From Stereocaulon alpinum (lineage: Eukaryota > Ascomycota > Lecanoromycetes > Lecanorales > Stereocaulaceae), in NCBI GenBank assembly GCA_018257865.1, contig JAEUBA010000019.1:310001-374000 (forward strand): DNA of 64,000 nt, read 5' to 3'. A program made the translations under genes and the position numbers. Below are positions 45,209 through 55,874 of this stretch, piece by piece. The notes beneath the pieces were generated by a model, which made no database searches, was not told where the DNA came from, and worked only from the letters and a program-made list of their open reading frames with translations. Numbering within the stretch: the stretch's first letter is position 1; each line of letters begins with the position of its first letter.

Positions 45209-46226
45209 AGTACTGGGAATGTGCAATAGACCGAATTGGTCAAAGACGAATTTGACAAAGTGCAAGTCTTCAAATAGACGATGTTGCAAAGGAGGGCTTG
45301 AAGGAAAGGAACATGATGGGAAGAAAAGACGATGAATTTGTGTAACGAAGACACGCTCACAGTGATCACAAGACGGTGTTGGAGTCAGACAAGGACGTCG
45401 CACTTCGACTTACAAAGCCTCTTGCCACCGGAGTTACGACTGGTGCTATTTTGCGTAACGCACGTAAGACCAACGATATTCTTCTATATATATAAAGTGA
45501 TGAAAATAAGGTTAACTTACAAGTCTGTTGAGTCTCTTTGGAACAATTGCGACTTATAGAACCTTGTGTTTCGGGCCAAAGGGATTGAATGATTTACAGC
45601 AATTGTATGCTGGGTCCGAGAAATGCGCAAACGGAGTGATGGAGTAGCAATCACAGTATCGGAAGAGCTGCCTCCTTAGTGGCTTGCTTGTCCATTGATA
45701 GTGCCTACAGACCAATTGGGGATGGTTTCGTAGTCCAGGAGACTAACGGCTTTGAGTTCAGGGGTAATGCAAAGGCTACATTCATATTAGTGCCAAATCT
45801 AGCAGGAAAACAAGGCTACTCACCTTTCCAGTATCGGATTTCTCTTCTCTATCGTGGCAAACCTTGGCCGGCAGGACCAATCGAGCGGAATGTCGATCTT
45901 CTTGTATAAAGGGAGCGGAGGGATCACTGAAGGAGAGTAGGGAAAGCACGATGCTGAAACGTACGACCTGAAACTGAATACGAAGCAGCCACGAAGCTCG
46001 GGCCAATCGCATGCCGCAATCACTAGCGGAAGGGAGATCGCCATTGGCCGCTGCGCCTCGCCTGCACTTGCCAAACCAAAGTTTTTGTCAAACCTCCACC
46101 ACTGATTTCCAACGACGCACCACCGGGTACCGAACTGACACAGAGCCCGTGACACGTTTCACAATAAAGTTTGTGGTTGAGCATTGCCCGTGCTGAAACA
46201 GGATTGGCTATAGACGTTGAAATACC
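45209..46226. promoter_or_regulatory. Divergent intergenic region, eIF4E-like and NOPCHAP1-like
   Basis: 1.02 kb. A TATATATATAAAG run at 45485-45497 could serve the minus-strand eIF4E gene about 280 bp away. ORFs of 76-111 codons on both strands have no recognisable content. Confidence 0.45.
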
Positions 46227-47264
46227 ATGAAACGACCACGTGCAGAACTCGGACCCCACCCTTCCTCACCCACACCAAAACGATCGAGAAGAGCTGTCCA
46301 ATGTGCTTCGTACCCGGAAGGCCAAATGTCGGCCTCGCAGACCTCAACAGACTCAAGCACATCCACACTCCTCAATTCGCCCCCCAAGCTTCCACCAGAG
46401 TATGACGTCCCCTCCTCAGACCTCGACGACAGCATCTCCGATACAAGCAGCAGCACCTCCTCCTCTACCTCACCATCTATACTCGCATACCTATCATCCA
46501 CATCCACATCATCCTCCTCAGGCTCCCTCAATGACTCCTCATCCACAAATACAAACAGCTCTAGCTCCAGCTCCAACCCCTTCTACCTAACCCGCCCGCC
46601 CCTAACAGACGCCGACCTAGCTAGAGAAATAGCCACCTACAACGCCATAAACGATTTCACCACAAACTCAAACACAACATCCTTAACCTCCACCTCTGCC
46701 TCCATCTCCGACGACATCTCCCCCTCCCCCTCCCCCTCCTCATCCACAAACTCAGCCTCAGCTCTAGACCCCTCCTCCCCCTCCTTCCTCTCATTTACAT
46801 CATCCGCCTCAACCGCCTCACTATCCTCCCCCTCATCCAACGCCTCCTCCTCCTCCTCTTCAGAAGCATCACACACCGGCCCCCACCACCCAGTCCTCTC
46901 AACCGAGAATCTAGCAACGCTACAATCCCGTCTCAGCGAATTACTACCGAAAATGCGATCTGCGAATCAGGAGCTTGAGGTCGAGAGGGCGGAGGGGAGG
47001 TTGGGCGAGAGGGATATGGAGGATTTGGGTGAGGAAGGGGAGGAGGGGGAGGGGGGGAAGGGGTATATTGAGATGGATTTGGGGTTGGGGGTTCTTGAGG
47101 AGAGGGGGGAGGGAAGGGGTGGGGAGGAGAGTGAGGGGAGTCGGGAAAGTGATGGGGAAGATGATGATGGGGCTAGCAATAGGGCTGAGAATGGTATTGG
47201 GAGGTTGTTGAATTTGCGGAAACCAAAGAGGCGAAAAGTTAAGATTGAGGAGGTTGGTGGTTGA
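46227..47264 (+). CDS. NOPCHAP1/DUF4598-like box C/D snoRNP assembly factor
   Basis: Single exon, 345 residues. Most of it is Ser/Thr-rich low complexity (residues about 30-220), and the end is very acidic followed by a basic KPKRRKVKIEE tail. The informative part is NLATLQSRLSELLPKMRSAN and, after a short gap, YIEMDLGLGVLEE. Human NOPCHAP1 has the same order: a LxxFLPxMxxAN helix, then an IxMDVxLFE segment and an acidic tail. In mammals NOPCHAP1 bridges NOP58 and the R2TP chaperone during box C/D snoRNP assembly. An equivalent role here is inference from this motif pair. The N-terminal FYLTRPPLTDADLAREIATY is a second candidate conserved patch. Confidence 0.65.
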   Translation: MKRPRAELGPHPSSPTPKRSRRAVQCASYPEGQMSASQTSTDSSTSTLLNSPPKLPPEYDVPSSDLDDSISDTSSSTSSSTSPSILAYLSSTSTSSSSGSLNDSSSTNTNSSSSSSNPFYLTRPPLTDADLAREIATYNAINDFTTNSNTTSLTSTSASISDDISPSPSPSSSTNSASALDPSSPSFLSFTSSASTASLSSPSSNASSSSSSEASHTGPHHPVLSTENLATLQSRLSELLPKMRSANQELEVERAEGRLGERDMEDLGEEGEEGEGGKGYIEMDLGLGVLEERGEGRGGEESEGSRESDGEDDDGASNRAENGIGRLLNLRKPKRRKVKIEEVGG

Positions 47265-47509
47265 TGAGCTTATATATCCACTAAAAAGTTGAACGGTTGT
47301 AACGACGTTATGTATATGAATTATAGATATGAGCTCTATACTGCATCTATAGTGAAGAAATAGAGAGCATGAGCTCATAATTGGTGTATGCCCCCTTCCG
47401 AGGTTTCCAAAAACGCCAGAGAGCAGCCGTTAGAGCGGCTATCCGAGCCCCGCCCAGCCCAGCCATCTCCCAATATATCCGGCATCAATGCAATACATTT
47501 TATAAATGT

Positions 47510-49378
47510 TCATGAGTGTTCTCTTACTTTGCACGTCCATCCCGACTCCTGATTCAAGAGTGGTAGACTAGCGCAACATCAGCAGCCATTCACGAAAAGG
47601 AATGCAGTAAAGCTTTGCGACTCACCTAGCACCCAAACACCACCCCAACTCATTCCCCCCAATCTTCTTCGCAATCTTAACCTCCCTCTGCAACCCCATC
47701 TCATACCCCGTATGCAACAGCGCAACCATAAAGTTCAAATCCAAACAATACTCCGGCCGTCCCTTTAACTCTTCCAACGCCCCCTCAACCGCACCAAAAT
47801 TCCCCCACCCCTTCTCACCCTCGCATACCTTCGCCGTGAGGTCGCGTAGTTCAGCGATGGTGAAGGATTCAGGCATGCCGAGGGGTTGGGTGCGGTCGTA
47901 GAAATAGGAGAAGATGTAGACGTCTTCGCGTGCAAAAGTTTTTTCGAGGGAGGGTTGGTGGACGCCTTTGAAGGAGCAGGGGGCGAGGTCGCATTTTGCG
48001 TCTTTTACGAGGATTTTTTCGGCTAGACCGCGACATTGGGCGGGGGCGGATTCGGTGGGGCCGATCATTTTCGTTTCGTAGGTCTTGCCGTCGTCGAGAG
48101 TCACGTTCATTTCGCGGGACATGCCTGGTACGATGCAGGGGTTTGTGATGGGTTGAGAGGCCCATGAGGCGTCGTTGGGAGATGCATCGTGTTTGGCTTG
48201 TACGACGGCTTTGTGGATGGACTTTCGTGCTTCCATGAGGCCGTAGCCGAGATGCGAGTGCTGGTAGAGCTCGTAGGATTTGCCACTCGTCTTGAAGGTG
48301 TATTTGTGGTCGCCTTCGGCGAGCTTCTCTGGCATGCCGCCCGAAGGCGACTTGAATGTTGGCTCAAATACAATTTGGGTAGAGCCTCCGCCAAGGTCGA
48401 ACACAGCAGCTGTGGGTGACTTGTCTGGGCCGCCAATCTTGCCTAGGAGGTAGTTGGTTGTAATCCAAGCGTAGACACCTTCGTCTTTGCCGTCCATAAC
48501 CTCTATGCCCCCGTTTTCGGCTGAGACGACTGGGAACGGGTATTGTGTTTCAAGGCGCTTGCGAACTGCAGCAAGAATGTTTTTGCTTGCGTCTGGGCCG
48601 AGTGTCTGGTCCAGCTTTCGTAGACCAGCCGTTGCCTTGACAGCGATTGGGGAGCATGCTTTTAAATTGTCTGGAATGGTCTTCATTGCTACATCAAGTA
48701 ACGTGTCCAAACTCTTTGCAGCTCCCTCTGTATCCACCCCGTAAGAGCTCAAGCCAGAGCCACCTTCCTTCTTCGGTGTCATTTCAAAAGCCATCTCTCC
48801 CTCAAAGTCGGGTGTTGCGCCGCAATTGTTGAATTTGTATACATGTATCCGAGAGCCAGTACTGCCGGCATCAATCATTGAAACATACTGTATTAGAGGT
48901 TTGCCCTTAGAGCTGGACTTGGAGCACTTCGCCGTTGCAAGAGCAGGGTCTATCTTCCCGTCCGCACCGGGTGTAGGAGCTTGGCCTACTGATTGGCCAC
49001 CTGGGCAACGGTCAGCGAAGCCAATATCTCCAAATACCACGTTTGGGACATACCGTGCACGATATCACGAACGCCATCACCTCCTCTCGATGAGAAAAGG
49101 TATAACAGGAATAGAATAAGTCCAATGATTCCACCAGTCTTCAGATACCGCGATCTTTGACCGCCCGTCATTGACGTTGGCGGCTCTACCCTGTAGCCCT
49201 CCAGTGTGTTTGCACGCCCTCTACCACCCCAGTTGGATTTGATAGGCGTATCTTCTCTTTTCTGCTTGTCTGATTCGTGCCGCTCAGGCGATGAGACTGC
49301 TCTTCTGTACGGGGTGGAGCCGAAACTAAAGTATGACCACAAACCAGGGCGTCGACGAAAATCGAGGCCCGTGGACAT
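47510..49378 (-). CDS. GDA1: Golgi guanosine-diphosphatase (GDA1/CD39 family)
   Basis: Type II Golgi enzyme that hydrolyses GDP to GMP, driving GDP-mannose/GMP antiport for glycosylation. Three exons: 49054-49378, 47626-49000 and 47510-47567, with introns of 53 and 58 bp, giving about 585 residues. A basic cytosolic N-terminus is followed by one membrane anchor (GGIIGLILFLLYLFSS). Apyrase conserved regions are intact: IDAGSTGSRIHVY, VKATAGLRKLD, EGVYAWITTNYLLG, VFDLGGGSTQIVFEP and HSHLGYG. Without the last splice the protein would stop at GWCLGAR. The small third exon gives the family ending GASLPLL plus 14 further residues (NQESGWTCKVREHS). The start MSTGLDFRRR was chosen over an upstream in-frame ATG. 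Confidence 0.92.
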
Positions 49379-50008
49379 GGGAAAGGGCAATTGAACGGTT
49401 GCAGAGTAAGCGGTGTCCTGCTCAATGGACACTACTTGCTCGACCGCAGTTATGATAAAAAAGAATGTCCGCTGGCTACCTCGAGACACAGGAGGAGTGT
49501 CTTAGGACCTCGAGCGATTGATGAACGAGTGTTGATAGTTACGGTCAGCCCCTGGCGACATTCGGGAACAAGAATTTGTTGTTCTTATCTTGGCATCCCT
49601 GAACCCTGCGCAGATCATCCTGCAGGCCTTTATCTAGGTAAGGTACCTTATTCTCGGTAGTAGTTACCTTCATACCCGCTGCACCTACGTACCTGGTGTT
49701 ACCGGCTATTCATGGCCGAGGGGAAGTTTCTCCACACATTGCACAAATTCCACCATTCATGACGGACTACTGATGAAGTTTTCCGTCGGCTGATGACCCT
49801 GCACATACGTCATCGGAGCATTATAGAATTTTCTGCTTTTTGCGCTACTGTCTTCTCAGCTATTGCCGTTGACTATAGACTGCCTCTCATTTGGAACCCC
49901 AATTGCAAAGAAAGGTTTTCGAGACTCCTTGTGTTTTGTTCTACCCAGTGTTCTCACCACATTCCGTATATCCTAAACTTGTGATCCTCTCATCTACACT
50001 CAACCATA
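49379..50008. promoter_or_regulatory. Divergent intergenic region, GDA1 and SDR
   Basis: 630 bp between start codons. A 10-nt palindrome AAGGTACCTT lies near 49640. No gene is seen. Confidence 0.5.
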
Positions 50009-50915
50009 ATGTCTTCACTCGAAGCAGCAAACCTTTTCAATGTCAAAGGACTCGTAGCCGTCATTACGGGCGGTGGATCTGGCATTGGAGCTATGATGAC
50101 CGAAGCTCTTGCCTTGAACGGTGCCCATAAAGTCTATATTATTGGACGTCGTAAAGAAGTGCTTGACGAAACCGCCAAGAAATCACCTCACGGCAACATC
50201 ATCCCATTAGTCGGAGATGTGACCTCCAAAGAATCCCTTCAATCCATCGTCTCCCACATCGAGAAAGAAGTTGGCTACATCAATGTCTTGATCGCCAACA
50301 GCGGGATCCAAGGCCCGCCCGAGAACCCCTTAAGTGCCCAGAAGTCCCTAGAGGAATATCAATCAATTCTTTGGAACCAGTCCTTCGAGGAGTACAGCAA
50401 TGTCTTCTCCGTCAATGTTGCTGCTGTGTTTTTCTCCATCATTGCATTTCTAAAGCTACTGGATGCAGGCAACAAGAAGGGAAATGTCGAGCAGAAGAGC
50501 CAAGTTATTGCCACTAGCAGCATCGGAGGCTTCAATAGGAATGTACCTGGAGGCTACGCTTATGGACAGAGCAAAGCTGCTACCACTCATGTGATGAAGC
50601 AAATGGCGACGCAATTGGTGCCGTATGGGATTAGATCGAACGTCGTTGTTCCTGGGCGTAAGTCCTACCTCTCCTACCTATCGCCAAATGAAATTCAGGC
50701 CTGATGTAGAGCTAGTGTACCCATCAGAAATGGCAGCACAGCTGATTGGTGATGGTGTCTTCGGAAGGGACAAGATCCCTGCAGAGAGAGCTGGTACGCC
50801 CGAAGACATGGCTGGCTGTATCCTCTACTTGACAAGCCGCGCTGGCGCCTATTGCACCGGCAACGTCGTTGTCACGGATGGAGGCAGGCTGAGCATCATG
50901 CCAAGCACTTACTGA
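50009..50915 (+). CDS. Classical short-chain dehydrogenase/reductase
   Basis: NAD(P)-dependent oxidoreductase of unknown substrate. Two exons: 50009-50657 and 50716-50915, giving about 282 residues. The cofactor motif TGGGSGIG is at residues 20-27. ANSG replaces the usual NNAG. The active-site Ser lies in ATSSIGG (about 170-171), with Tyr185 and Lys189 in YGQSK. The C-terminal CILYLTSRAGAYCTGNVVVTDGG matches the family. The 58-bp intron uses donor GTAAGT and the TAG acceptor ending at 50715. This joins PG to LYPSEM, the usual PGxxPSEM segment; the other nearby AG sites do not give it. There is no transmembrane segment or targeting signal. A decayed SDR of a different subfamily lies 0.75 kb downstream on the other strand. 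Confidence 0.88.
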
Positions 50916-51666
50916 AAATCAAAAGCTGGCACGAACTGATGAGACGGGATGAAGCTTAGAAGTGGAGGGTAAAGCTGGGGCATTCTCAAGATCCACGGGT
51001 AACGAGTTCCATTTGGGGTCCTAATCCGACCGAGCAAAGACCGTGTGACAATCGACAGTCCGATATCATGACCATATGAACACGAAGAAAATAGAACCCT
51101 CTCGATAGACACCACGGTACGTTTCCGTGCGTCATCGAACCGCATGCCTTGCAATGACACCGAAGACCGAGTGGAACAGCCCTAAACCCCTCCACCCCCA
51201 AACCCCCCTCCCTCCCCTCAAACCTGATCTATGGGGTTCTTGGTAAGAGATACAAAATCGTTAGTGACTACTAGTTTCAACAGTCTTAAAAGATTCAAAC
51301 CGTCCAACTTTCGAACTGAATTGCTTAACGCTGGATTCTGGTAGTTGGTCCAGCTTGCCCTCCAAAACCGACATATGAAAACATCAAAACCGTTGCTACT
51401 ATACAAGCATTCCTATCTCTCCCTTCCTCCAAACACTTTGAATCAATTATTATACATCCATTTGTCCAATTTTTCCGGAGACATTGGGAGGGGCTAAAAG
51501 CCTGATTCTAAGACACTCTTTAGGGGCCTGCCCAGGGAATTGCGGCGAACCACCGTCATGATTTTGGGGACTAATACCTGGCACACACCGAAAGATTAAG
51601 ACTATCATTATGTGAAACTACAGTGCATAAGCAAAGCACCTTGCCAGCGCACAAGTCTAATATTAG
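50916..51666. other. Convergent intergenic spacer
   Basis: 751 bp between the SDR and the SDR pseudogene. No coding sequence or repeat is recognised. Confidence 0.5.
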
Positions 51667-52649
51667 CTACATGTACACCGCTGTCTGCTCCTCGCACCAC
51701 TGTTGAGAGTCTTTAGCCTGTCCCGTGCCCCCTTTCTCCTCAATCTTCAATGCATCAAGCAGATCCTGACGTGGCGACGGATGGATCCTTTCCCAGGGAA
51801 ATCACACAGCCTTCATTCGTCTGCACGATAACGTCTGGGGACAGGCCAGCAAAGAGTCCGGTGTACGCACCTTTTTTCGCGTCATGAAACAGGGGAGATG
51901 CTGCCACTCGCATCCACGTAGGAGCATGTCTCAACAGGTCAGTCTTCAAATTGCCAGGATTCTGGACGATACTGAGGATCCCTTGCGGACCGACTTCGCG
52001 CGCAAGCTCGCTTGCAAGGAACCAGTTGCCTGTTTTTGGAGGCTGCGTAGGTTTTCTGTTTGATCTTTTGGTGGGTAGGCAAGATTTGCTATTATCATGC
52101 CACCTTTCGGGGCATTCAGCTCGACCGTCCGGGAACTCGTCCAAATAACATGTACTGGGCTTCCTAGAGAGTCTTGAGCGGCAGCTTGGAGTGAGAGAAG
52201 CAGTGAATGAGTGCATAAAAAAGGCCCGAGGCAATTGGTAGCGACTTGAAACCCATGGCCTTGCTTGGACACGCTGCCGAGTGGTGGTAAGGACACGCCA
52301 GCATTGTTTCAAAGGACATCGAGTTTGGGCTCTTTAGCCTGGAAGGCCTCGGCTGAGGCTTTATGATGGAGCTGAGATCGTCGAGGTCAAGGGGGAGGTA
52401 TTCGAGTTGGCCGACGGCGGGGGTGACGTGGGCCACAGACTGTATCTCTTTGATGCATTGTTGGGCTTTGGCTTCGGAGCGTCCTGCGATGTAGACGTTG
52501 CCTCCTGCTTGATAGAGGGTTGTGACGAGCTGATAGCCAACGCCGGAGTATCCGCCCGTGACGATGAATACCTTGCCTTTCTGGCTTGGTAGGTTTTGCT
52601 CCGTTAGACGGGCACGAGGAGGGAAGAATTGGGAGTATGTAACCCCCAT
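51667..52649 (-). pseudogene. Decayed short-chain dehydrogenase (retinol-dehydrogenase-like)
   Basis: Homology to one SDR runs through three frames of the minus strand. The first piece starts MGVTYSQFFPPRARLTEQNL and has an intact cofactor motif, VTGGYSGVG. Near 52360 the frame shifts. In the new frame the conserved NNAG is preceded by a TGA where Trp is expected. The frame continues with LPPLGSVSKQGHGFQVATN and PVHVIWTSSRTVELNAPKGG. A second shift near 52055 is needed to read the YxxxK site (YAASK) and TGNWFLASELAREVGPQG. A third shift near 51795 is needed to reach the family C-terminus, whose stop is at 51667. Three frameshifts plus one nonsense codon over less than 1 kb make a functional product very unlikely. 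The remaining similarity suggests recent decay. Confidence 0.85.
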
Positions 52650-53912
52650 GATGAATGCGCAAAATAACACGCGTCTGTCGATGTTACGAGTGTGAAGCGC
52701 TGAGGATGTTGCAAAATGAAATGGAACGTGGGGCTAGAGGGTCGCTAATTCAGACGATAGAGACCTGCAGGATTGACATGTTAGACAGTGGGAAGTCGAT
52801 GGGGCGGGATAATGAGCTACAACATGGATATTACTACTTGTCGAGATCTATAAAGCCTCAGAATGATTATGTTTGGTACAGGGCAAAAGGATGGTCACCA
52901 AAACTGTTCTTTACATGCGGCTAATTTGATGATTTGTGGAACAACCCATTGACGCTAGTGTACAGTATCTAGTGCTAACATGATAAGCTACGGTATCATC
53001 AGACTGCTTGCAGTACTGAATGGGTCGTGGAGCTATGTTCACTGGATTGTGTAGCTTCGCCAACATATTCGACAAGGTTTCACGTCGCTTTGTCTGGAGT
53101 GCACTTTCTCCACTCCCCACCTCCTAACCTACTAAGTGACAGTCGAAGCTAAGTGATGTCCTGAGATACCTCTGAGAATCTAGCTGGCCACTTAGGCCGC
53201 TGCTTGCAGGATCAAGGAATGCATCAACTATGTTAGTGGCCCCGAAGCACGCTGTTCCTTTCGTACACATCGCTTTTGGGGGCATGCCCTGCTACTGGGT
53301 ATGACGGTCGGAATTTCGCATGTTCCTCACTATCTCCCGACCAGGCTTCGACGTCCTCATTCAAGAAAGTCCGGCGTTGATGATGCGAGTTTCCGCATCT
53401 CGGAGGGCCTTGTGCCTTAGCTCTTCACCGCCTCCGTGCCGTTTGGAATAATTGTTCGCACTTAACGCACTCTCAGCCGATGGATTCTTCTGTGAACACG
53501 ACGAAAGCTTGAGTTGGTTCCCGTCACTATGTGTGCTGGTGCTTTTCTGTTCACGCCAGGATGTGAATTCTGGATTCTGCTCGTGCTAAGCCGAGCCAGA
53601 AATTCTTTGTGAATCCTGGCCCCCAGATCTCATTGAGAACCTCGCCATCTCCCTTGAGTCCATTGACACAATACTTAATCTCATCCGCACCTTTGCACTT
53701 GCACCTCTTACAACGCTACAGAACCTCTCGGGTCTTCAGCTATCATCAGCAGCCTAGCCCATTTCATAAGGTACCTCAAATCAAACCCCACCCCAGCACT
53801 TGAACGATCCAACTCACCTCCAGCACTCAAGTGCCTTTACCGATCTGATTACTAGTTAACTTTCATACCAGCCTCATTGATAGCCTTTTCTTCTTGCCGA
53901 TACTCTATAGCA
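52650..53912. other. Divergent intergenic region
   Basis: 1.26 kb between the pseudogene and the caspase-fold gene. No supported gene. The last 300 bp are CT-rich and probably promoter and leader of the downstream gene. Confidence 0.5.
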
Positions 53913-55874
53913 ATGGCGACTGAGAGCTTAAAGCCGGCCGCATTCGGTGGATATGGTCGACAGATCGAAAAGGGCGTGCCTGATCCCTCAACAGGAGGTT
54001 TACTCGGTCAAGATTCCAGTTCGCTTTCTCCTCCAGACATCCAGCCCAACACTCGTATTGTCGCTCTGTGCGGTATTACGAATTTAATAGGCGAGGGCCT
54101 GTATGAGTCCTCTTCTGACGAAGATGACAAACCTCAACCGCCGGTTGGAGCTCCTCTCATCGGCGCAAAGCAAAAGACTGGATTTGTTGGTATGGCTTTC
54201 AAAGCCAAATAAGTCTTCTCTGCGGAAAAGTCTAGGGAACGCAAAGAAACCAAGAAAGCTCAGAAGAAGGCAGCTGCCCCCGAAGGACTAGCATCACCAG
54301 TAGAGGACGGTTGGGTTTTTCTCAGATTTCTATCTGATCCATCACCTCTTCCGCGGTCTAGGTGAGTACAACCCCTGTTCGCTTTGTGAAGTCAAAATCG
54401 GAAATTAATCCATTAGACAGGCGCGAATCAACGCTGGATCACTTGCGAGTCCTCCAAGCACCTGGTCGAAAAGTATAGTGAGTATGGACATGGTGGCGCA
54501 ATGACAGATCACAGAATTGTTTTGAACAAGAATATGCTTGGGCAATTGGAGAGTGACAACAACATCCAGGTCTTCAAGAGAGCAGATCTCTTGCAAGACA
54601 TTTTGCGGACTTTCGCAGGAGAATGTCAGATTGCTGCTGAACCACGCCAGCCAGTTCTTCTGATGGTCTTTGGTCATGGAGATTCCAAGACCTACGGGAT
54701 AGCGGTTGGGGGAAGTGGAGCCCCAAGAAATGCACCGCGCTTGCGGACACACGAGATCGCTGCATGTTTGAACGGCTTGGATATTTCTTTGACGGTGCTC
54801 TTAACATCCTGCTTCTCTAGAGGATGGGTACTTCAGCCTGAGCTAAACATCTCAGCCTTCACAGCGGTCGGTCCTCTCATCGAGACCAGATCTTGGGGAA
54901 ACAGTCTTGGAGATCGTTGCCATGGCTCCATTGATGCTACAGCAGTTCGGGAAGCTTTTATCAACATGGAAGACGAAAAGACAACCCAGATTCATCCTCA
55001 TCGGCCAAGGGGACCTTTAGATGAAGAAACCCCGTCAAGCTCATTTGCAGAGCTTACGAACGTCATCCATTCCACGCTCTTGTACGAGATTGACCCCGAA
55101 TTTGGGCACACTCATCATACTCAACTCTCAGCTCAGGATGATAAGTGGGAACTGGAGTGGAGGAAGCGGTCTGGTATTCTTTTAGCCAGATTCCAAGCTC
55201 AGTGGGACAAGCTACCACGTTTACAGGTGCAGAGTACTGCAAGCATGTTCCGAGGGAAGACAGTTGGATTGGCAGCATTGTCGCTATCCGAGGCTGAGAC
55301 CGAGGATCCTAGGGGTACTTACGGCCTCCACAAGAAATTGAGCGAGCGTCAAGCATCAAGAATTGTCAATGACATGAGCTTCGGCTATCTGACCAGCTTC
55401 CCTGCACCTGAGAACACTGGGCCGGATAGGAGAGTACATCGACTTGCTTCGAGATTCTTGGAGGGGAAGGATATGACGTCCCAAGGAGTTGACGAGCTTC
55501 GGAATTCTCTTACTTACCGCTTGGAGTCCATGAAATTTGTCTCAGAGTACAAGGATATCATGGGCGTGGATTTCGCGAATTGCAGTGACTTTGGTTTTGA
55601 GTCCTGGAAATGGAATGCTATGGCTGGCGGTGGCGGCAAGACTTCTCGAGGAACAAGCGAGAAGTGGCTCAACTATGAGAGCTACAGACAGATCATTGAC
55701 GAAGTCGATCTCTTCAGCAAGCCAGCACCAACCCAAGGCTGGGATTTCACTAAGCCTTACGAGTTCTTAGCGGCAGCGTGTGTGGAATGTGGACTCGACG
55801 AAGAAAATGTAAAGGAAGGCATCGCAAAAGCGTTAGCTAGAAATTCGTTGTTGTACTCAAGAAGACAAAGTTGA
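53913..55874 (+). CDS. Caspase-fold (clan CD-like) protein, 5' part possibly broken
   Basis: The main frame (54421-55874) is preceded by a 59-bp intron (54362-54420) and the exon piece FYLIHHLFRGL. It shows the caspase-fold pattern: a hydrophobic strand ending in His-Gly (LLMVFGHGD, His codon 54675) and a second strand ending in Ser-Cys (LTVLLTSCFSRGW, Cys codon 54810). The two lie 45 residues apart, as in clan CD peptidases. The rest has no recognised domain. The 5' part from the ATG at 53913 reads to GMAFKAK and then meets TAA at 54210. Two explanations fit. A 136-bp intron (54190-54325) restores the frame to about 588 residues. Alternatively the stretch after TAA, which still looks coding (VFSAEKSRERKETKKAQKKA), marks a nonsense plus frameshift decay. 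Peptidase activity and biological role are unknown. Confidence 0.6.
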
